Source of the DNA: Blautia faecis
Lineage (GTDB): Bacteria > Bacillota > Clostridia > Lachnospirales > Lachnospiraceae
Length of the DNA stretch: 64,000 nt
Direction: 5' to 3'
Assembly (NCBI RefSeq): GCF_020554845.1
Contig: NZ_JAJCIA010000003.1
Span: 1-64,000 of the forward strand
Below, piece after piece: positions 17,825 to 26,326 of the stretch (positions are counted from its first letter, which is position 1; each line of letters opens with the position of its first letter). The position numbers were made by a program, and so were the translations under genes. Under the pieces are notes generated by a model. That model did no database searches and had not been told where the DNA came from. It worked only from the letters and a program-made list of their open reading frames with translations.

Positions 17825-17917
17825 TTAGGTCAAATCGAAAATGGAGTAAACGAAGGGGCAGTTCACTGAAATGTCAAAACTGCTTTTTCGTTTACTCCAT
17901 CATCGATTCTAACCTAA
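17825..17917. repeat. 93-bp imperfect palindrome
   Basis: TTAGGTCAAATCGAAAATGG and CATCATCGATTCTAACCTAA form the outer arms; GGAGTAAACGAA pairs with TTCGTTTACTCC and GCAGTT with AACTGC further in. No gene lies inside. It has the look of a small non-autonomous palindromic element or a very strong terminator. Confidence 0.65.
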
Positions 17918-17972
17918 AGAATTGTCTTAATTGGATAAATCGAAATTGAATACTGAAGGGATATATTTTAAA

Positions 17973-18557
17973 ATGATACTAGAAACTGAAAGATTAATTT
18001 TAAGAAAGTGGACGCAAGATGATGCAGAAAGTTTGTTTACTTATGCAAAAAATCCAAAAGTAGGGCCAATTGCCGGATGGCCTCCTCACAAGGATATCGA
18101 ATCAAGTAAATATGTTATTGACAATATTTTCACCGGAGCAGAATGCTATGCAATCTGTGAAAAAGAGAATAATGTTGCAATAGGAGCTGTTGAACTAAAA
18201 CTAAACGGACATACAGATATGACAGATAGAGATGATGAATGTGAACTTGGTTACTGGTTGGGAGAACCATTCTGGGGCAGAGGGTATATGCCAGAAGCGG
18301 CATATGCGCTTATGAAACGAGGATTTGAAACGCTTGAAATGACTACAATATGGTGTGGCTATTATGACGGAAATAAAAAGTCCAAAAGAGTACAGGAGAA
18401 ACTTGGATTTATTTATCATCATACTTGCGATGAGGTTCCAGTACCATTGCTTAATGAGGTAAGAGTTGGCCATACAAATGTCATAACAAAAGAACAATGG
18501 AAAAGCCATACACAACCTGATGGAAAAATCCACGTAGCCAATATCGAAGAAGTGTAA
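17973..18557 (+). CDS. GNAT family N-acetyltransferase (RimJ/RimL type)
   Basis: A 194-aa acetyltransferase of the Acetyltransf_3 group. It begins with the hallmark ILETERLILRKWTQDDAESL, and shows ELGYWLGEPFWGRGYMPEAA, the acetyl-CoA loop region, and VQEKLGFIYHH near the end. The ATG at 17973 gives the standard family N-terminus; an upstream TTG in the frame would add 14 unconserved residues. Such enzymes acetylate protein N-termini or small amines; the substrate is unknown. It is preceded by the 93-bp palindrome and followed 39 bp later by a LURP-one gene. Confidence 0.9.
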   Translation: MILETERLILRKWTQDDAESLFTYAKNPKVGPIAGWPPHKDIESSKYVIDNIFTGAECYAICEKENNVAIGAVELKLNGHTDMTDRDDECELGYWLGEPFWGRGYMPEAAYALMKRGFETLEMTTIWCGYYDGNKKSKRVQEKLGFIYHHTCDEVPVPLLNEVRVGHTNVITKEQWKSHTQPDGKIHVANIEEV

Positions 18558-18596
18558 AGAACCAATTATATCTGTTGGAGAGAGCGGTGAAAAGTT

Positions 18597-19067
18597 ATGA
18601 AGTTATTATTTAAACAAAGGCTATTTTCATGGTTTGACAGCTATGATATTTATGATGAAGCAGGCAACACTGTTTATGTAGTAAAAGGTCAGTTGTCCTG
18701 GGGACATAAACTTGTAATTTATGATGCCTATGGAAATGAAGTAGGAATGGTTGTTCAGAAAGTACTTACTTTTCTTCCTAAATTTGAGATTTATAAAAAT
18801 GGCAGTTATATTGGATGCCTGAGCAAAGAATTCTCATTCCTGACGCCACATTATAATATTGATTACAATGGATGGCATATTGATGGAACCATTATGGAAT
18901 GGAACTATAGCATTCTTGATCGAAGCGGTTATTCAATTGCACGGGTTAGTAAAGAACTGTTTCATATGACTGATACATATGTTATTGATGTGCAGGATCC
19001 AGGAAATGCGTTGGATGCGCTGATGTTTGTACTGGCAATCGATGCAGAAAAATGTTCCAGAAATTAA
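18597..19067 (+). CDS. LURP-one-related (tubby-like fold) protein
   Basis: A 156-aa protein of the LURP-one-related/YxjI family, small beta-rich proteins related to the tubby C-terminal fold. Typical features are FSWFDSYDIYDEAGNTVYVV, the alternating strands KLVIYDAYGNEVGMV and ILDRSGYSIARVSKELF, and the closing TYVIDVQDPGNALDALMFVL. Cytoplasmic or membrane-associated; molecular role not established in bacteria. It heads a run of three small genes with 39- and 26-bp gaps. Confidence 0.85.
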   Translation: MKLLFKQRLFSWFDSYDIYDEAGNTVYVVKGQLSWGHKLVIYDAYGNEVGMVVQKVLTFLPKFEIYKNGSYIGCLSKEFSFLTPHYNIDYNGWHIDGTIMEWNYSILDRSGYSIARVSKELFHMTDTYVIDVQDPGNALDALMFVLAIDAEKCSRN

Positions 19068-19106
19068 TAGTTGATCTTGTTACTGTAATTATTCGGAGGA
19101 TGAAGT

Positions 19107-19325
19107 ATGGGATTATTCAAAAAGAAAATCATGAAAAAAACATATGACCGAGAACATATGAAACCAGTTATTCGTGCAAGTATTTGTACCGGAGAAGAAG
19201 TAGCAGGGTTCAAAGACATACGGACCGGAAAAATCGAAGAAATCATGCTGATCAGATCGCCGGAGGACTTAGAAAAATTTAAAGAGATATATGAGATAAC
19301 AGAGGAAATTGCAAAAGAATATTAA
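19107..19325 (+). CDS. Small conserved hypothetical protein, 72 aa
   Basis: A 72-aa charged protein beginning MGLFKKKIMKKTYDREHMKP, with the central segment CTGEEVAGFKDIRTGKIEEI. I recall similar small proteins in gut Clostridia, often by other short genes, but no function. A GGAGGATGAAGT ribosome site precedes the ATG. It lies 39 bp after the LURP-one gene and 26 bp before the YccF gene, so a shared transcript is likely. Confidence 0.75.
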   Translation: MGLFKKKIMKKTYDREHMKPVIRASICTGEEVAGFKDIRTGKIEEIMLIRSPEDLEKFKEIYEITEEIAKEY

Positions 19326-19351
19326 ACATTGGATAAGGAGGATGTATTGTC

Positions 19352-19714
19352 ATGAGAACTATAGGTAATATTCTTTGGTTTATATTTGGAGGATTACTGG
19401 GTGGACTGGCATGGATTTTTGCAGGATGCATATGGTGTATTACAATTATTGGAATTCCGGTAGGTCTGCAATGCTTTAAATTTGCAACCCTGGCATTCTG
19501 GCCGTTTGGAAAAGAAATCGTATATGGAAATGGCATGTTTTCGTTTCTGGTAAATCTTATATGGATTATATTTTTTGGATGGGAAATGGCACTTGGAAAC
19601 CTGATAGTTGGTTGTATATGGTGTATTACGATAGTTGGAATTCCATTTGGAAAGCAGTTTTTCAAGATGGCAAGACTCTCTTTCATGCCATTTGGTGCGA
19701 GTGTGATAGGATAA
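19352..19714 (+). CDS. yccF: YccF domain (DUF307) inner membrane protein
   Basis: A 120-aa integral membrane protein made of two internal repeats: GCIWCITIIGIPVGLQCFKF with FWPFGKEI, and GCIWCITIVGIPFGKQFFKM with FMPFGASV. These are the two YccF domains. AAGGAGG is placed well ahead of the ATG. The family is widespread and uncharacterised. Confidence 0.92.
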   Translation: MRTIGNILWFIFGGLLGGLAWIFAGCIWCITIIGIPVGLQCFKFATLAFWPFGKEIVYGNGMFSFLVNLIWIIFFGWEMALGNLIVGCIWCITIVGIPFGKQFFKMARLSFMPFGASVIG

Positions 19715-19957
19715 AAGAAAAAATAAAAAAGAATTTGTTTAATTGGATAAATCGGAATTGTGCACCCAGACAAGCTCTCCGGCAATCAGGACACAGACAG
19801 GTGGTTATCCTGGCATCCCAATCATTGGACGTCAGGAACTGAATGAGTACAGAAAGAAAAAGTTGTGCCGATTGTATTTTTATTGTACCTACCTCAATTG
19901 TAATCTAAGATTCCATACCTACTATCTTAGATAAGTGCAAAGAAATAAGTGAAATAT

Positions 19958-19999
19958 CAATACAATTGTATTGAATTAGTAATGAAATAGCATTATAAT
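19958..19999 (+). promoter_or_regulatory. Toxin-antitoxin promoter with overlapping palindrome
   Basis: TTGAAT (19971-19976), 17-bp spacer and TATAAT (19994-19999) form a strong promoter. The perfect palindrome CAATACAATTGTATTG (19958-19973) overlaps the -35 box, the classic position for autorepression by a RelB-type antitoxin. A weaker inverted repeat TCTAAGA/TCTTAGA is just upstream. The rest of 19715-19957 shows no gene. Confidence 0.8.
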
Positions 20000-20022
20000 G
20001 AAGAAAAAAGGAGGTATCTAAA

Positions 20023-20316
20023 ATGGCAAGTACAATTCAGATCAGGGTAGACGATGATTTGAAAAATAAATCAGATCAGCTTTTTAAAGATCTTGGAACT
20101 GACACGACATCAGCAATAAGGATGTTTTTAACGCAGGCGGTTGCATATAATGGATTTCCATTTGAAATAAAACGAACTGTGCATAATCCTTATACATCTA
20201 TGACAGAAGAAGAGATGCTTCAAAGACTGGAACAATCCAGAGAATCTTCAAAAAGGGGAAATTACCGAAATGCAGATGATGTGATTTCAGATATAAGAGG
20301 AAAATATGGATTATAA
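20023..20316 (+). CDS. RelB/DinJ family antitoxin
   Basis: A 97-aa type II antitoxin. The N-terminal ribbon-helix-helix domain is STIQIRVDDDLKNKSDQLFK with TTSAIRMFLTQAVAYNGFPF; the C-terminal half (ESSKRGNYRNADDVISDIRG) is the flexible toxin-binding part. It overlaps the toxin gene by 11 bp, so translation is coupled. AAAGGAGG precedes the ATG. Autoregulation through 19958-19973 is likely. Confidence 0.92.
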   Translation: MASTIQIRVDDDLKNKSDQLFKDLGTDTTSAIRMFLTQAVAYNGFPFEIKRTVHNPYTSMTEEEMLQRLEQSRESSKRGNYRNADDVISDIRGKYGL

Positions 20317-20620
20317 AATAGTTGTAACAGCTGAAGCAGAAGAAGACTTGAATCAGTTTATACAGTATCTGTTTTTCGCTAAGAAAAATAAGCAAGCAGC
20401 GAAAAATGTGCTTGATGATTTTGAGAATACTATTAAAAAGTTAAAGTATGTAGCGAGTAGTTTGAAAGTATGCGACAATCCACGTTTACAGAGTCTGGGA
20501 TATCGTCGAATAAATTTTCAACAGCACAGATATTTTATGTTATATAGAATAGAAAATGATGTTGTATATGTGGATGATATTTTCCATGAGTTACAAGATT
20601 ATGAAAACAAAATGATATAA
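20306..20620 (+). CDS. RelE/ParE family toxin
   Basis: A 104-aa type II toxin with the RelE/ParE fold: MDYKIVVTAEAEEDLNQFIQ, a central basic helix, and the strand YRRINFQQHRYFMLYRIEND with VVYVDDIFHELQDYENKM. Features look closer to ParE than to mRNA-cleaving RelE, but the target cannot be decided by eye. It overlaps the antitoxin by 11 bp. The pair appears intact. Confidence 0.9.
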   Translation: MDYKIVVTAEAEEDLNQFIQYLFFAKKNKQAAKNVLDDFENTIKKLKYVASSLKVCDNPRLQSLGYRRINFQQHRYFMLYRIENDVVYVDDIFHELQDYENKMI

Positions 20621-20734
20621 GAAGCGTAATTGATACTTTATAGCCTGTATTTGGGATACCTCTGATACTTCCGCCTGATATAATGATTATGCTGGAAGTA
20701 GAAGATCAGCAGGACAATTTAATAAAATTTTTTA

Positions 20735-20772
20735 AAGCTCTATTGGGTTAAATACTCAATGGGGCTTTTTTT
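20735..20772 (+). terminator. Terminator after the toxin-antitoxin region
   Basis: AAGCTCTATTG (20735-20745) pairs with CAATGGGGCTT (20757-20767) through some G-U pairs and leads into T7. The region 20621-20935 has no gene; a GATTTGAAA/TTTCAAATT repeat (20891-20920) precedes the next ribosome site. Confidence 0.75.
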
Positions 20773-20935
20773 GATGCCTGAAAATCAATGATTTCCAGCC
20801 AAAGCCACGGGTCTGTCTATGACCGCGTGATTGGGAAGGGAATCAGGCATGATCAGATGCATCAGCGGATCACGTGCATCTCCGCCCCTGGATTTGAAAC
20901 AGAAAACAAGATTTCAAATTCAGGAGGAAAAGAAG

Positions 20936-21487
20936 ATGTACGTACAGCATCCATATAAATACGAAGGAAAATATTATGCAAAGATTGATGGAGTATTCTA
21001 TGAGATCTCCAAGGAAGTAGCAATGGCAATGTTTGCCGAGTATCGAAATGAAATTTACCGTAGCCGTAAGTGGGCACCGGAGTCAGAAGAAGATGATCAG
21101 ATGGAAGATTTTCAGGATTTGGAAAATAAACAAGAGAAAGAGGAGCCTGCGGATCAGAAAGATAAGAAATGGAAGCGTAAAACCAGGAGATGTGAAATCC
21201 TGGATTGCGCTTTCAGTGCCAACAGCGATGGGCTTTCTATTGCCGATATGTCAGACGACACGCAGATGAGCATGGAAGAAATGATGATTCTGAAAGAGGA
21301 GAGCAGAATTCTTCATGAAAAGATCGACAAGCTTAGTCTTCAGGAACAGTTCATCATTAAGTCGATATATTTTGATGACATGAAACAGAAGGATGTGGCA
21401 GAAATCCTTGGTGTTACAAAAGGAGCACTGAGTCAGAGACTTAATACGATTCTCAGAAAGATGCGAAACATGTACATGGAAGGATAA
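20936..21487 (+). CDS. Sigma-70 region 4 protein of a conjugative element
   Basis: A 183-aa protein. The first half is YVQHPYKYEGKYYAKIDGVF with an acidic linker (EEDDQMEDFQDLENKQEKEE); the second half carries sigma region 4 (KIDKLSLQEQFIIKSIYFDD, then QKDVAEILGVTKGALSQRLN). Such short sigma-like factors sit beside excisionase and integrase genes in conjugative transposons of Clostridia. The ATG at 20936 follows GGAGGAAAAGA. Likely controls expression of the element, of which only the integration module remains. Confidence 0.82.
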   Translation: MYVQHPYKYEGKYYAKIDGVFYEISKEVAMAMFAEYRNEIYRSRKWAPESEEDDQMEDFQDLENKQEKEEPADQKDKKWKRKTRRCEILDCAFSANSDGLSIADMSDDTQMSMEEMMILKEESRILHEKIDKLSLQEQFIIKSIYFDDMKQKDVAEILGVTKGALSQRLNTILRKMRNMYMEG

Positions 21488-21577
21488 ACAACATTTTTAT
21501 AATTTTTTGTTTCCTTGCCTAAACTTTCTCCGTGTTTTTTGTATTTAGAAACTGAATAAACAAGTAGAGAAAGTGAG

Positions 21578-21754
21578 ATGGCAGATATGGACAAGAGATG
21601 TTATTCAGTAGCAGAACTGCAGGAGATTTTGGGTGTAAGCAGACAGTGTATTTATGAGCTGCTCAAGAAAAAGAAATTCAGTTGGGTGATGGTCGGTGGC
21701 AAGTACCGTATTTCCAAGAAAAGCTTTGATGAGTGGCTGGATCAGCATCAATAG
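21578..21754 (+). CDS. Excisionase-type helix-turn-helix protein, 58 aa
   Basis: A 58-aa HTH_17 (MerR-like excisionase) protein: CYSVAELQEILGVSRQCIYE with LLKKKKFSWVMVGGKYRISK and SFDEWLDQHQ. Weak ribosome site AAAGTGAG. In conjugative elements such proteins direct the integrase toward excision. It sits between the sigma-like gene and a larger multi-HTH protein. Confidence 0.85.
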   Translation: MADMDKRCYSVAELQEILGVSRQCIYELLKKKKFSWVMVGGKYRISKKSFDEWLDQHQ

Positions 21755-21849
21755 AAAGAGCGTTTAGAATGATTTGTTTTGTGTAAACGATGACATCCTA
21801 ACGCTTTTTCTGCAGATGCGTTATGTTAGTAATGTAGGAGGTGTCACAG

Positions 21850-22809
21850 TTGTATTACAATCCATTAACAAAGGAAGAGGAATTCCATGAACTGGTGAAA
21901 GAGATAGAAAGCCAGAGCGCATATAAAAGGCAGCCTCCTCTGGAAAAGAAATATATGTCCGTACCAGAAATGGGACGACTTCTGGGGCTGAAGAAAACAG
22001 ACCGATACTGGCTGGTGCACAAGAACTTTTTCAAAACAGAAGTGATCCTTGGCAAAATGCGTGTGGAGTTGGAAAGCTTTGAAAAGTGGTATGCCAATCA
22101 GGTGAAATACCATAAGGTCACAGGAGAAGAGCCAGGACTGGAACTGAAGAAAAGTTCCTATTCACCACGGGATATCGCAGAGATGCTTCAGATATCTGAG
22201 GGTCTGGTTTATGAAAAAATGAAAAAGGCCGGTGTGGAATTTGTTTTGGTGAACTATTGGAAACGATACCCAAAAAAAGCATTTGATAAATGGTATCGAA
22301 GTCAGAAACGGTACCGAAATGCCGAGGACCGGGAGAAAGTTCGTGACATTGTAGAAAGCTCCATGGCTATGCCGGAGATGGCCGGCTTATTAGGCGTTCC
22401 CAGATCTACTGTATATGGTCTTCTGAATCAGTCAGAGATTCTGAAAACCATTGAGGTTGATGGTCGAAGACGAGTGACAAAGAAGAGTTTTTATGAATGG
22501 TATGGTAGCCAGGATGATTATCATGTCGTATCGGACGAAATGCCAGAGACAGTGAAGGGTGAAGATAATCGCAGGATTGAAGCTTATAGAAGAGTGGTTC
22601 TGGAACGGGATGGTCATAGCAAGAATATAGGAAATGATGTTTATCTGACAGTAAATGAGGCAGCAGTTCTGGCAGGAGTAAATCCGGCAACCGTGCACAA
22701 ATGGATTAAAAAAGAAAAAGTAGAAGCAGTACAAAGCAGCAAAACGATTCGAATTCCAAGGCAGGAGTTTGAGGGTTGGCTGCAAGGCAGAGAGAAAGTG
22801 GAGGTTTAA
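21850..22809 (+). CDS. Multi-HTH DNA-binding protein with four excisionase-like repeats
   Basis: A 319-aa protein with four successive HTH_17-like units: MSVPEMGRLLGLKKTDRYWL, YSPRDIAEMLQISEGLVYEK, AMPEMAGLLGVPRSTVYGLL and LTVNEAAVLAGVNPATVHKW, most followed by an F-x-x-W-Y/L segment. The last unit is nearest to classical excisionases. GGAGGT at 21837-21842 suits a TTG start at 21850; the GTG at 21841 is too near. It probably binds several sites around the attachment region. It ends 1 bp before the integrase pseudogene. Confidence 0.75.
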   Translation: MYYNPLTKEEEFHELVKEIESQSAYKRQPPLEKKYMSVPEMGRLLGLKKTDRYWLVHKNFFKTEVILGKMRVELESFEKWYANQVKYHKVTGEEPGLELKKSSYSPRDIAEMLQISEGLVYEKMKKAGVEFVLVNYWKRYPKKAFDKWYRSQKRYRNAEDREKVRDIVESSMAMPEMAGLLGVPRSTVYGLLNQSEILKTIEVDGRRRVTKKSFYEWYGSQDDYHVVSDEMPETVKGEDNRRIEAYRRVVLERDGHSKNIGNDVYLTVNEAAVLAGVNPATVHKWIKKEKVEAVQSSKTIRIPRQEFEGWLQGREKVEV

Positions 22810-22810
22810 C

Positions 22811-23783
22811 ATGGCATCATTAGTAGAAAGAAATGGAAGATATTGTGTTGTTTACAGCTATAAGGATAAAACCGGAAAGCGCAGGCAGAAATGGGAAACA
22901 TATAAGACCATGCAGGAAGCGAAGAAGCGTAAAAAAGAAATCGAATATCGTGCAGATGTGGGGCAAATGGTTGTGCCTCATTGTAAGACCGTAAAAGATT
23001 TGATGGAGGAGTATATTACTTTATACGGAAAAGAGGCCTGGGCTTTGTCTACATATTCTTCAAATGTGAGTATGATCAATAATTATATCGTTCCGATTAT
23101 TGGCGGGGATAAGCTTGAAAATATCAATACCAGGTTTATCGAAAAGTATTATCAGCGACTGCTCAGGACTCCGGCTGTGGTCAATCCGGCCACCGGAAAA
23201 CGGTAGTCAGAGTATGTGTTACCGGCAACGATCCGGGATATCCATAAACTGCTTCGGAGCTGTTTTCAACAGGTGGTAAAGTGGGAACTGATGCCGAAAA
23301 ATCCGGCAATCTATGCAACTGTTCCAAAGTACAAGAGCGCAAAGCGTGAGATCTGGACAGCAGAAACGCTGATGCATGCACTGGAAGTTTGTGAGGATGA
23401 GCGCTTGAAGCTGGCTCTAAATCTGGCATTTTCCTGTTCTATGCGTATGGGAGAAATGCTCGGACTCACCTGGGATTGCGTTGATATTTCTGATGAGGCG
23501 ATTGAGGAAGGCCGTGCAGGGAGACTCCGGTCATTCACAGATCAATATGGTTACGGATGTGTATTCTCATATTATTGATGACGACCGCAGGAAGAATGCA
23601 GAGCTCTTTGAAGAAGCTTTTTACGAGAAAAAAGATCTGGATCCGAGTATGCATGCCCATGCTGCCGGCAAGACTGTTGAGCTTCCAACGGATGTTGATG
23701 CGGAATTATTAGCCAAGGTTCTTTCAAATCCGGAAATGGCAGCACTTTTATCTACCCTGGCCAAATCCCTGGAGAAAAAATAG
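22811..23783 (+). pseudogene. Tyrosine integrase, disrupted by stop and internal deletion
   Basis: The N-terminal arm and core-binding domains read well (ASLVERNGRYCVVYSYKDKT to PAVVNPATGKR), then TAG at 23204 interrupts in frame. The same frame resumes (LPATIRDIHKLLRSCFQQVV to LAFSCSMRMGEMLGLTWDCV), giving the first catalytic Arg region, but at about 23510 jumps to VQGDSGHSQINMVTDVYSHI, which is the end of the catalytic domain with the active Tyr. About 170 residues with the H-x-x-R box are missing; the join falls on short shared sequence (GCnGTGCAGG). The element cannot move with this protein. Confidence 0.92.
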
Positions 23784-23816
23784 AGAGTACGAGTTTGATT
23801 GTTATATGTGGTGAAA

Positions 23817-23837
23817 TGGTAGCCAAGTTGGCTACCA
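23817..23837. repeat. Perfect palindrome after the integrase
   Basis: TGGTAGCCAA-G-TTGGCTACCA, a 10-bp perfect stem with a single-base centre, 34 bp after the integrase stop. Could be a terminator stem or part of the attachment region of the element. Confidence 0.6.
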
Positions 23838-23991
23838 ATGATGATAAAAAATCTATTCTACTGGCATCGTCCCCATCATTTAAAAAGAGTTGATAAAACT
23901 GGAAATCCACAATACAAAATGATATTCTTTTTTTCTGGATGTTTCTGTGATATACTTATACGCGGTCGTATCAGACCGGAAAGGAAATATT

Positions 23992-25140
23992 ATGTTACAA
24001 AAATTATATGTTTTTTTCAGGAAAGAAACCGTTTTGTCAATTGCAGTGATCCTGGCGCTTCTTTCTATGTTCTGGGTCAGACCGGATAAGGCTTATTTTA
24101 CTTATATCGATTTCAGGACTCTCGGGCTCCTCTTCTGTTTGATGGCAATTGTAGCTGGTTTGAAGGCTGTTGGTGTTTTTGATATACTCGCCAAAAAATT
24201 GCTGATGGGAACATCGGGAACTGTGGGTGTGATCAGGCTGTTGGTACTCTTATGTTTCTTCCTGTCAATGGTGATCACCAATGATGTGGCATTGATTACT
24301 TTTGTTCCTCTTGCACTGATCATTGTGCATAAACTGCCAAAGGAACTGGGCAATTATTGGCTTCTTAAAATAGTAGCCATGCAGACAATCGCTGCTAATC
24401 TCGGAAGCATGCTCACACCAATCGGAAATCCGCAGAACCTTTATCTATATGCCAGAGCAGGGATGTCCGCGGCAGAATTAATAACCCTGATGCTTCCCTA
24501 TTCCGCCACAGCACTTATCCTTCTTCTGATATGGATACAGGTAGCCGCTGCCAAAGCACCTCACGTATGCGGTTCCGAAAAAAATAAAACTCTTTTGGGA
24601 TTCTCTGACAGAAAAGAACTTAACATGGAATACCTGGCCGCTTACCTGATCTTATTTACAATCTGCCTGCTCACTGTTGCACGTATCATTCCATACCAGA
24701 TTCCTCTTGTATTGGTTCTTATATATATGCTGCTAAGAAACAGGGAAAATATAAGCAGGGTGGATTACTCCCTGCTTGCCACCTTTATCGCATTATTTAT
24801 TTTTATCGGCAACCTTGGAAGGATTCCGCAATTCAGCAGTTTTCTGGAAAGAATCATGGCAGGAAGGGAAACACTTACTGCTGTTCTTGCCAGTCAGATT
24901 ATGAGCAATGTTCCCGCTGCGCTTCTTTTATCCGGCTTTACAGATAATTACCGGGCTTTAATTGTCGGAACCAATATTGGAGGTCTCGGCACTCTGATTG
25001 CATCCATGGCAAGCCTGATAAGTTTCAAATATATTGCAAAAGAGAACAGGAATCTGAGAGGGAAGTATTTGGGAATATTCACAGCCTCCAATATTATATT
25101 CATGATATTCATGTTAATATTGTATTTTTTTCTTAGATAA
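23992..25140 (+). CDS. SLC13/CitMHS/ArsB-type anion permease
   Basis: A 382-aa membrane protein with about 10-11 hydrophobic helices. The family signatures are VITNDVALITFVPLALIIVH and NLGSMLTPIGNPQNLYLYAR, with a second repeat QIMSNVPAALLLSGFTDNYR and GTNIGGLGTLIASMASLISF. This two-fold pattern is typical of the ion transporter superfamily (citrate/dicarboxylate, arsenite or sodium/proton). The substrate is not clear. ATG at 23992 with AAAGGA upstream. It lies just beyond the integrase, perhaps at the old element border. Confidence 0.88.
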   Translation: MLQKLYVFFRKETVLSIAVILALLSMFWVRPDKAYFTYIDFRTLGLLFCLMAIVAGLKAVGVFDILAKKLLMGTSGTVGVIRLLVLLCFFLSMVITNDVALITFVPLALIIVHKLPKELGNYWLLKIVAMQTIAANLGSMLTPIGNPQNLYLYARAGMSAAELITLMLPYSATALILLLIWIQVAAAKAPHVCGSEKNKTLLGFSDRKELNMEYLAAYLILFTICLLTVARIIPYQIPLVLVLIYMLLRNRENISRVDYSLLATFIALFIFIGNLGRIPQFSSFLERIMAGRETLTAVLASQIMSNVPAALLLSGFTDNYRALIVGTNIGGLGTLIASMASLISFKYIAKENRNLRGKYLGIFTASNIIFMIFMLILYFFLR

Positions 25141-25189
25141 AGGTTTTCCCGGAAATACAAAAGCTATAGCAATTCTTTCTTCGCAAAAA

Positions 25190-25240
25190 ATTCTCCGCGG
25201 CACTCTCCCATCCTGGAAGAAAAGCTGCGGAGAAATAAAT
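25190..25240 (+). terminator. Hairpin after the permease gene
   Basis: TTCTCCGCGGC and GCTGCGGAGAA are nearly complementary across about 22 bases, followed by an A/T-rich stretch. Probable end of the permease transcript. Confidence 0.5.
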
Positions 25241-25274
25241 ATATTTTCGGTGCCAATACAAAGATCATTAATCT

Positions 25275-26074
25275 TTACACCACTTTACAACTTTTTCATA
25301 AAAAAATATCGTACAGGGCTTTCTGATGTATAATGAGTTTGCTCCAAAACATTACAAAGGAAAGTGCCCCTGTACGACAAAGACATTATACAACGAAAAG
25401 ACTCTGACTGGTAGACTTCACAAATATTTTTTGATTTATTTTGAAACTTTTTCTGCTCCAACAGCAGATACTTTGTTTTTACTCGTTTTATCAATACTAA
25501 CATTGGAATCTGTACATTCCATTCGATTTTTATATCAGCACTTTTTGTCTGGGATTACCACAAAATCCCTCAATACCTTTTACCACGCATGTTCCTATGC
25601 AAAAGTTGATTATTCCCACTTTATGAATATCACAGCTAAAGTTGCTTTGAGAATGATACCGGATTCACTGGCAACACAGCCGATATTTCTTTGTGTGGAT
25701 GATACGATACCATGGTAGCAAAGGCCGGAACTCGGTTTGAGAATGTTTCAAAACTCTTTGACCATGCCGCACATAATGGTTCCAATTATCTGAATGGACA
25801 CTGCTTTGTAAGTATTATGCTTTGCATACCTGTATGGAAGAATGACAGGATGAAACATATTCCGCTGTTTTTGTACTCGTTCCGGTGGAATATTGAAACA
25901 AGCTACTATGAGCAGAAAACCTTCTGGTCACTTTGCAGGTATATGGTACGAAGCTGCAAGGGTATTGAAATGCTGGTAAATCTGATCAATATCTGTTATT
26001 GTGCAATGACAAAGGCTTTAAAACAGCTGATTCGTCAGCAAGTCTATTAATTATAAAGTTGTAAACTGGTGTAA
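25275..26074 (+). mobile_element. Internally deleted insertion sequence (about 800 bp)
   Basis: Ends with matching inverted repeats: TTACACCACTTTACAACTTT (25275-25294) and its complement at 26055-26074, one mismatch in 20. Between them lies a DDE transposase gene in two frames with a missing middle. Size is about half of a complete element of this kind. Target duplications are not obvious. Confidence 0.82.
25326..26050 (+). pseudogene. DDE transposase (IS4-like), frameshifted and deleted
   Basis: The first part (YNEFAPKHYKGKCPCTTKTL to LCVDDTIPW, stop 25718) contains the first catalytic Asp region. The second part, in another frame, reads AKAGTRFENVSKLFDHAAHN to CIPVWKNDR and then joins directly to MKHIPLFLYSFRWNIETSYY, the region with the catalytic Glu. 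The central part with the second Asp is missing between KNDR and MKHIP. The IS4-type assignment is from general pattern and is moderate. Confidence 0.82.
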
Positions 26075-26137
26075 TAAACAGAATCAAAAAAAATTTGTCT
26101 AAAGAGAATAAGATATAAAAACAGAATATAAAGCGTA

Positions 26138-26173
26138 AGAGCATGTAGAATCTATCTATGTGCTCTATTTTTT
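26138..26173 (+). terminator. Terminator downstream of the IS
   Basis: AGAGCAtgTAGA pairs with TCTAtgTGCTCT (26138-26166), followed by ATTTTTT. Confidence 0.7.
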
Positions 26174-26216
26174 ATATTTTTTCAAGAAAAGGGACTAACA
26201 GTCCGGCAGAAAGGAA

Positions 26217-26321
26217 ATGGAAGCAATATTGCTTGGGTATAAAAGATGGACTGAGCCTAAAAAGTACGGTAAAATCAGTATTGGAAATGAAGCTCTGAAA
26301 TCGGGAGCTGATGGAGGATAA
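26217..26321 (+). pseudogene. 34-aa remnant ORF ahead of the chimeric gene
   Basis: Reads MEAILLGYKRWTEPKKYGKI and SIGNEALKSGADGG; not recognised. Its end carries the GGAGGATAA ribosome site for the gene at 26327. The stretch around RWTEPKK occurs again at 41926-41950, where it is fused to another part of the same neighbourhood, so it belongs to a duplicated segment. Confidence 0.45.
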
Positions 26322-26326
26322 TCGTT

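Noticed and set aside
19743..19934. 63-aa plus-strand frame before the antitoxin
   Set aside because: No ribosome site and no recognisable sequence; likely non-coding or decayed DNA.
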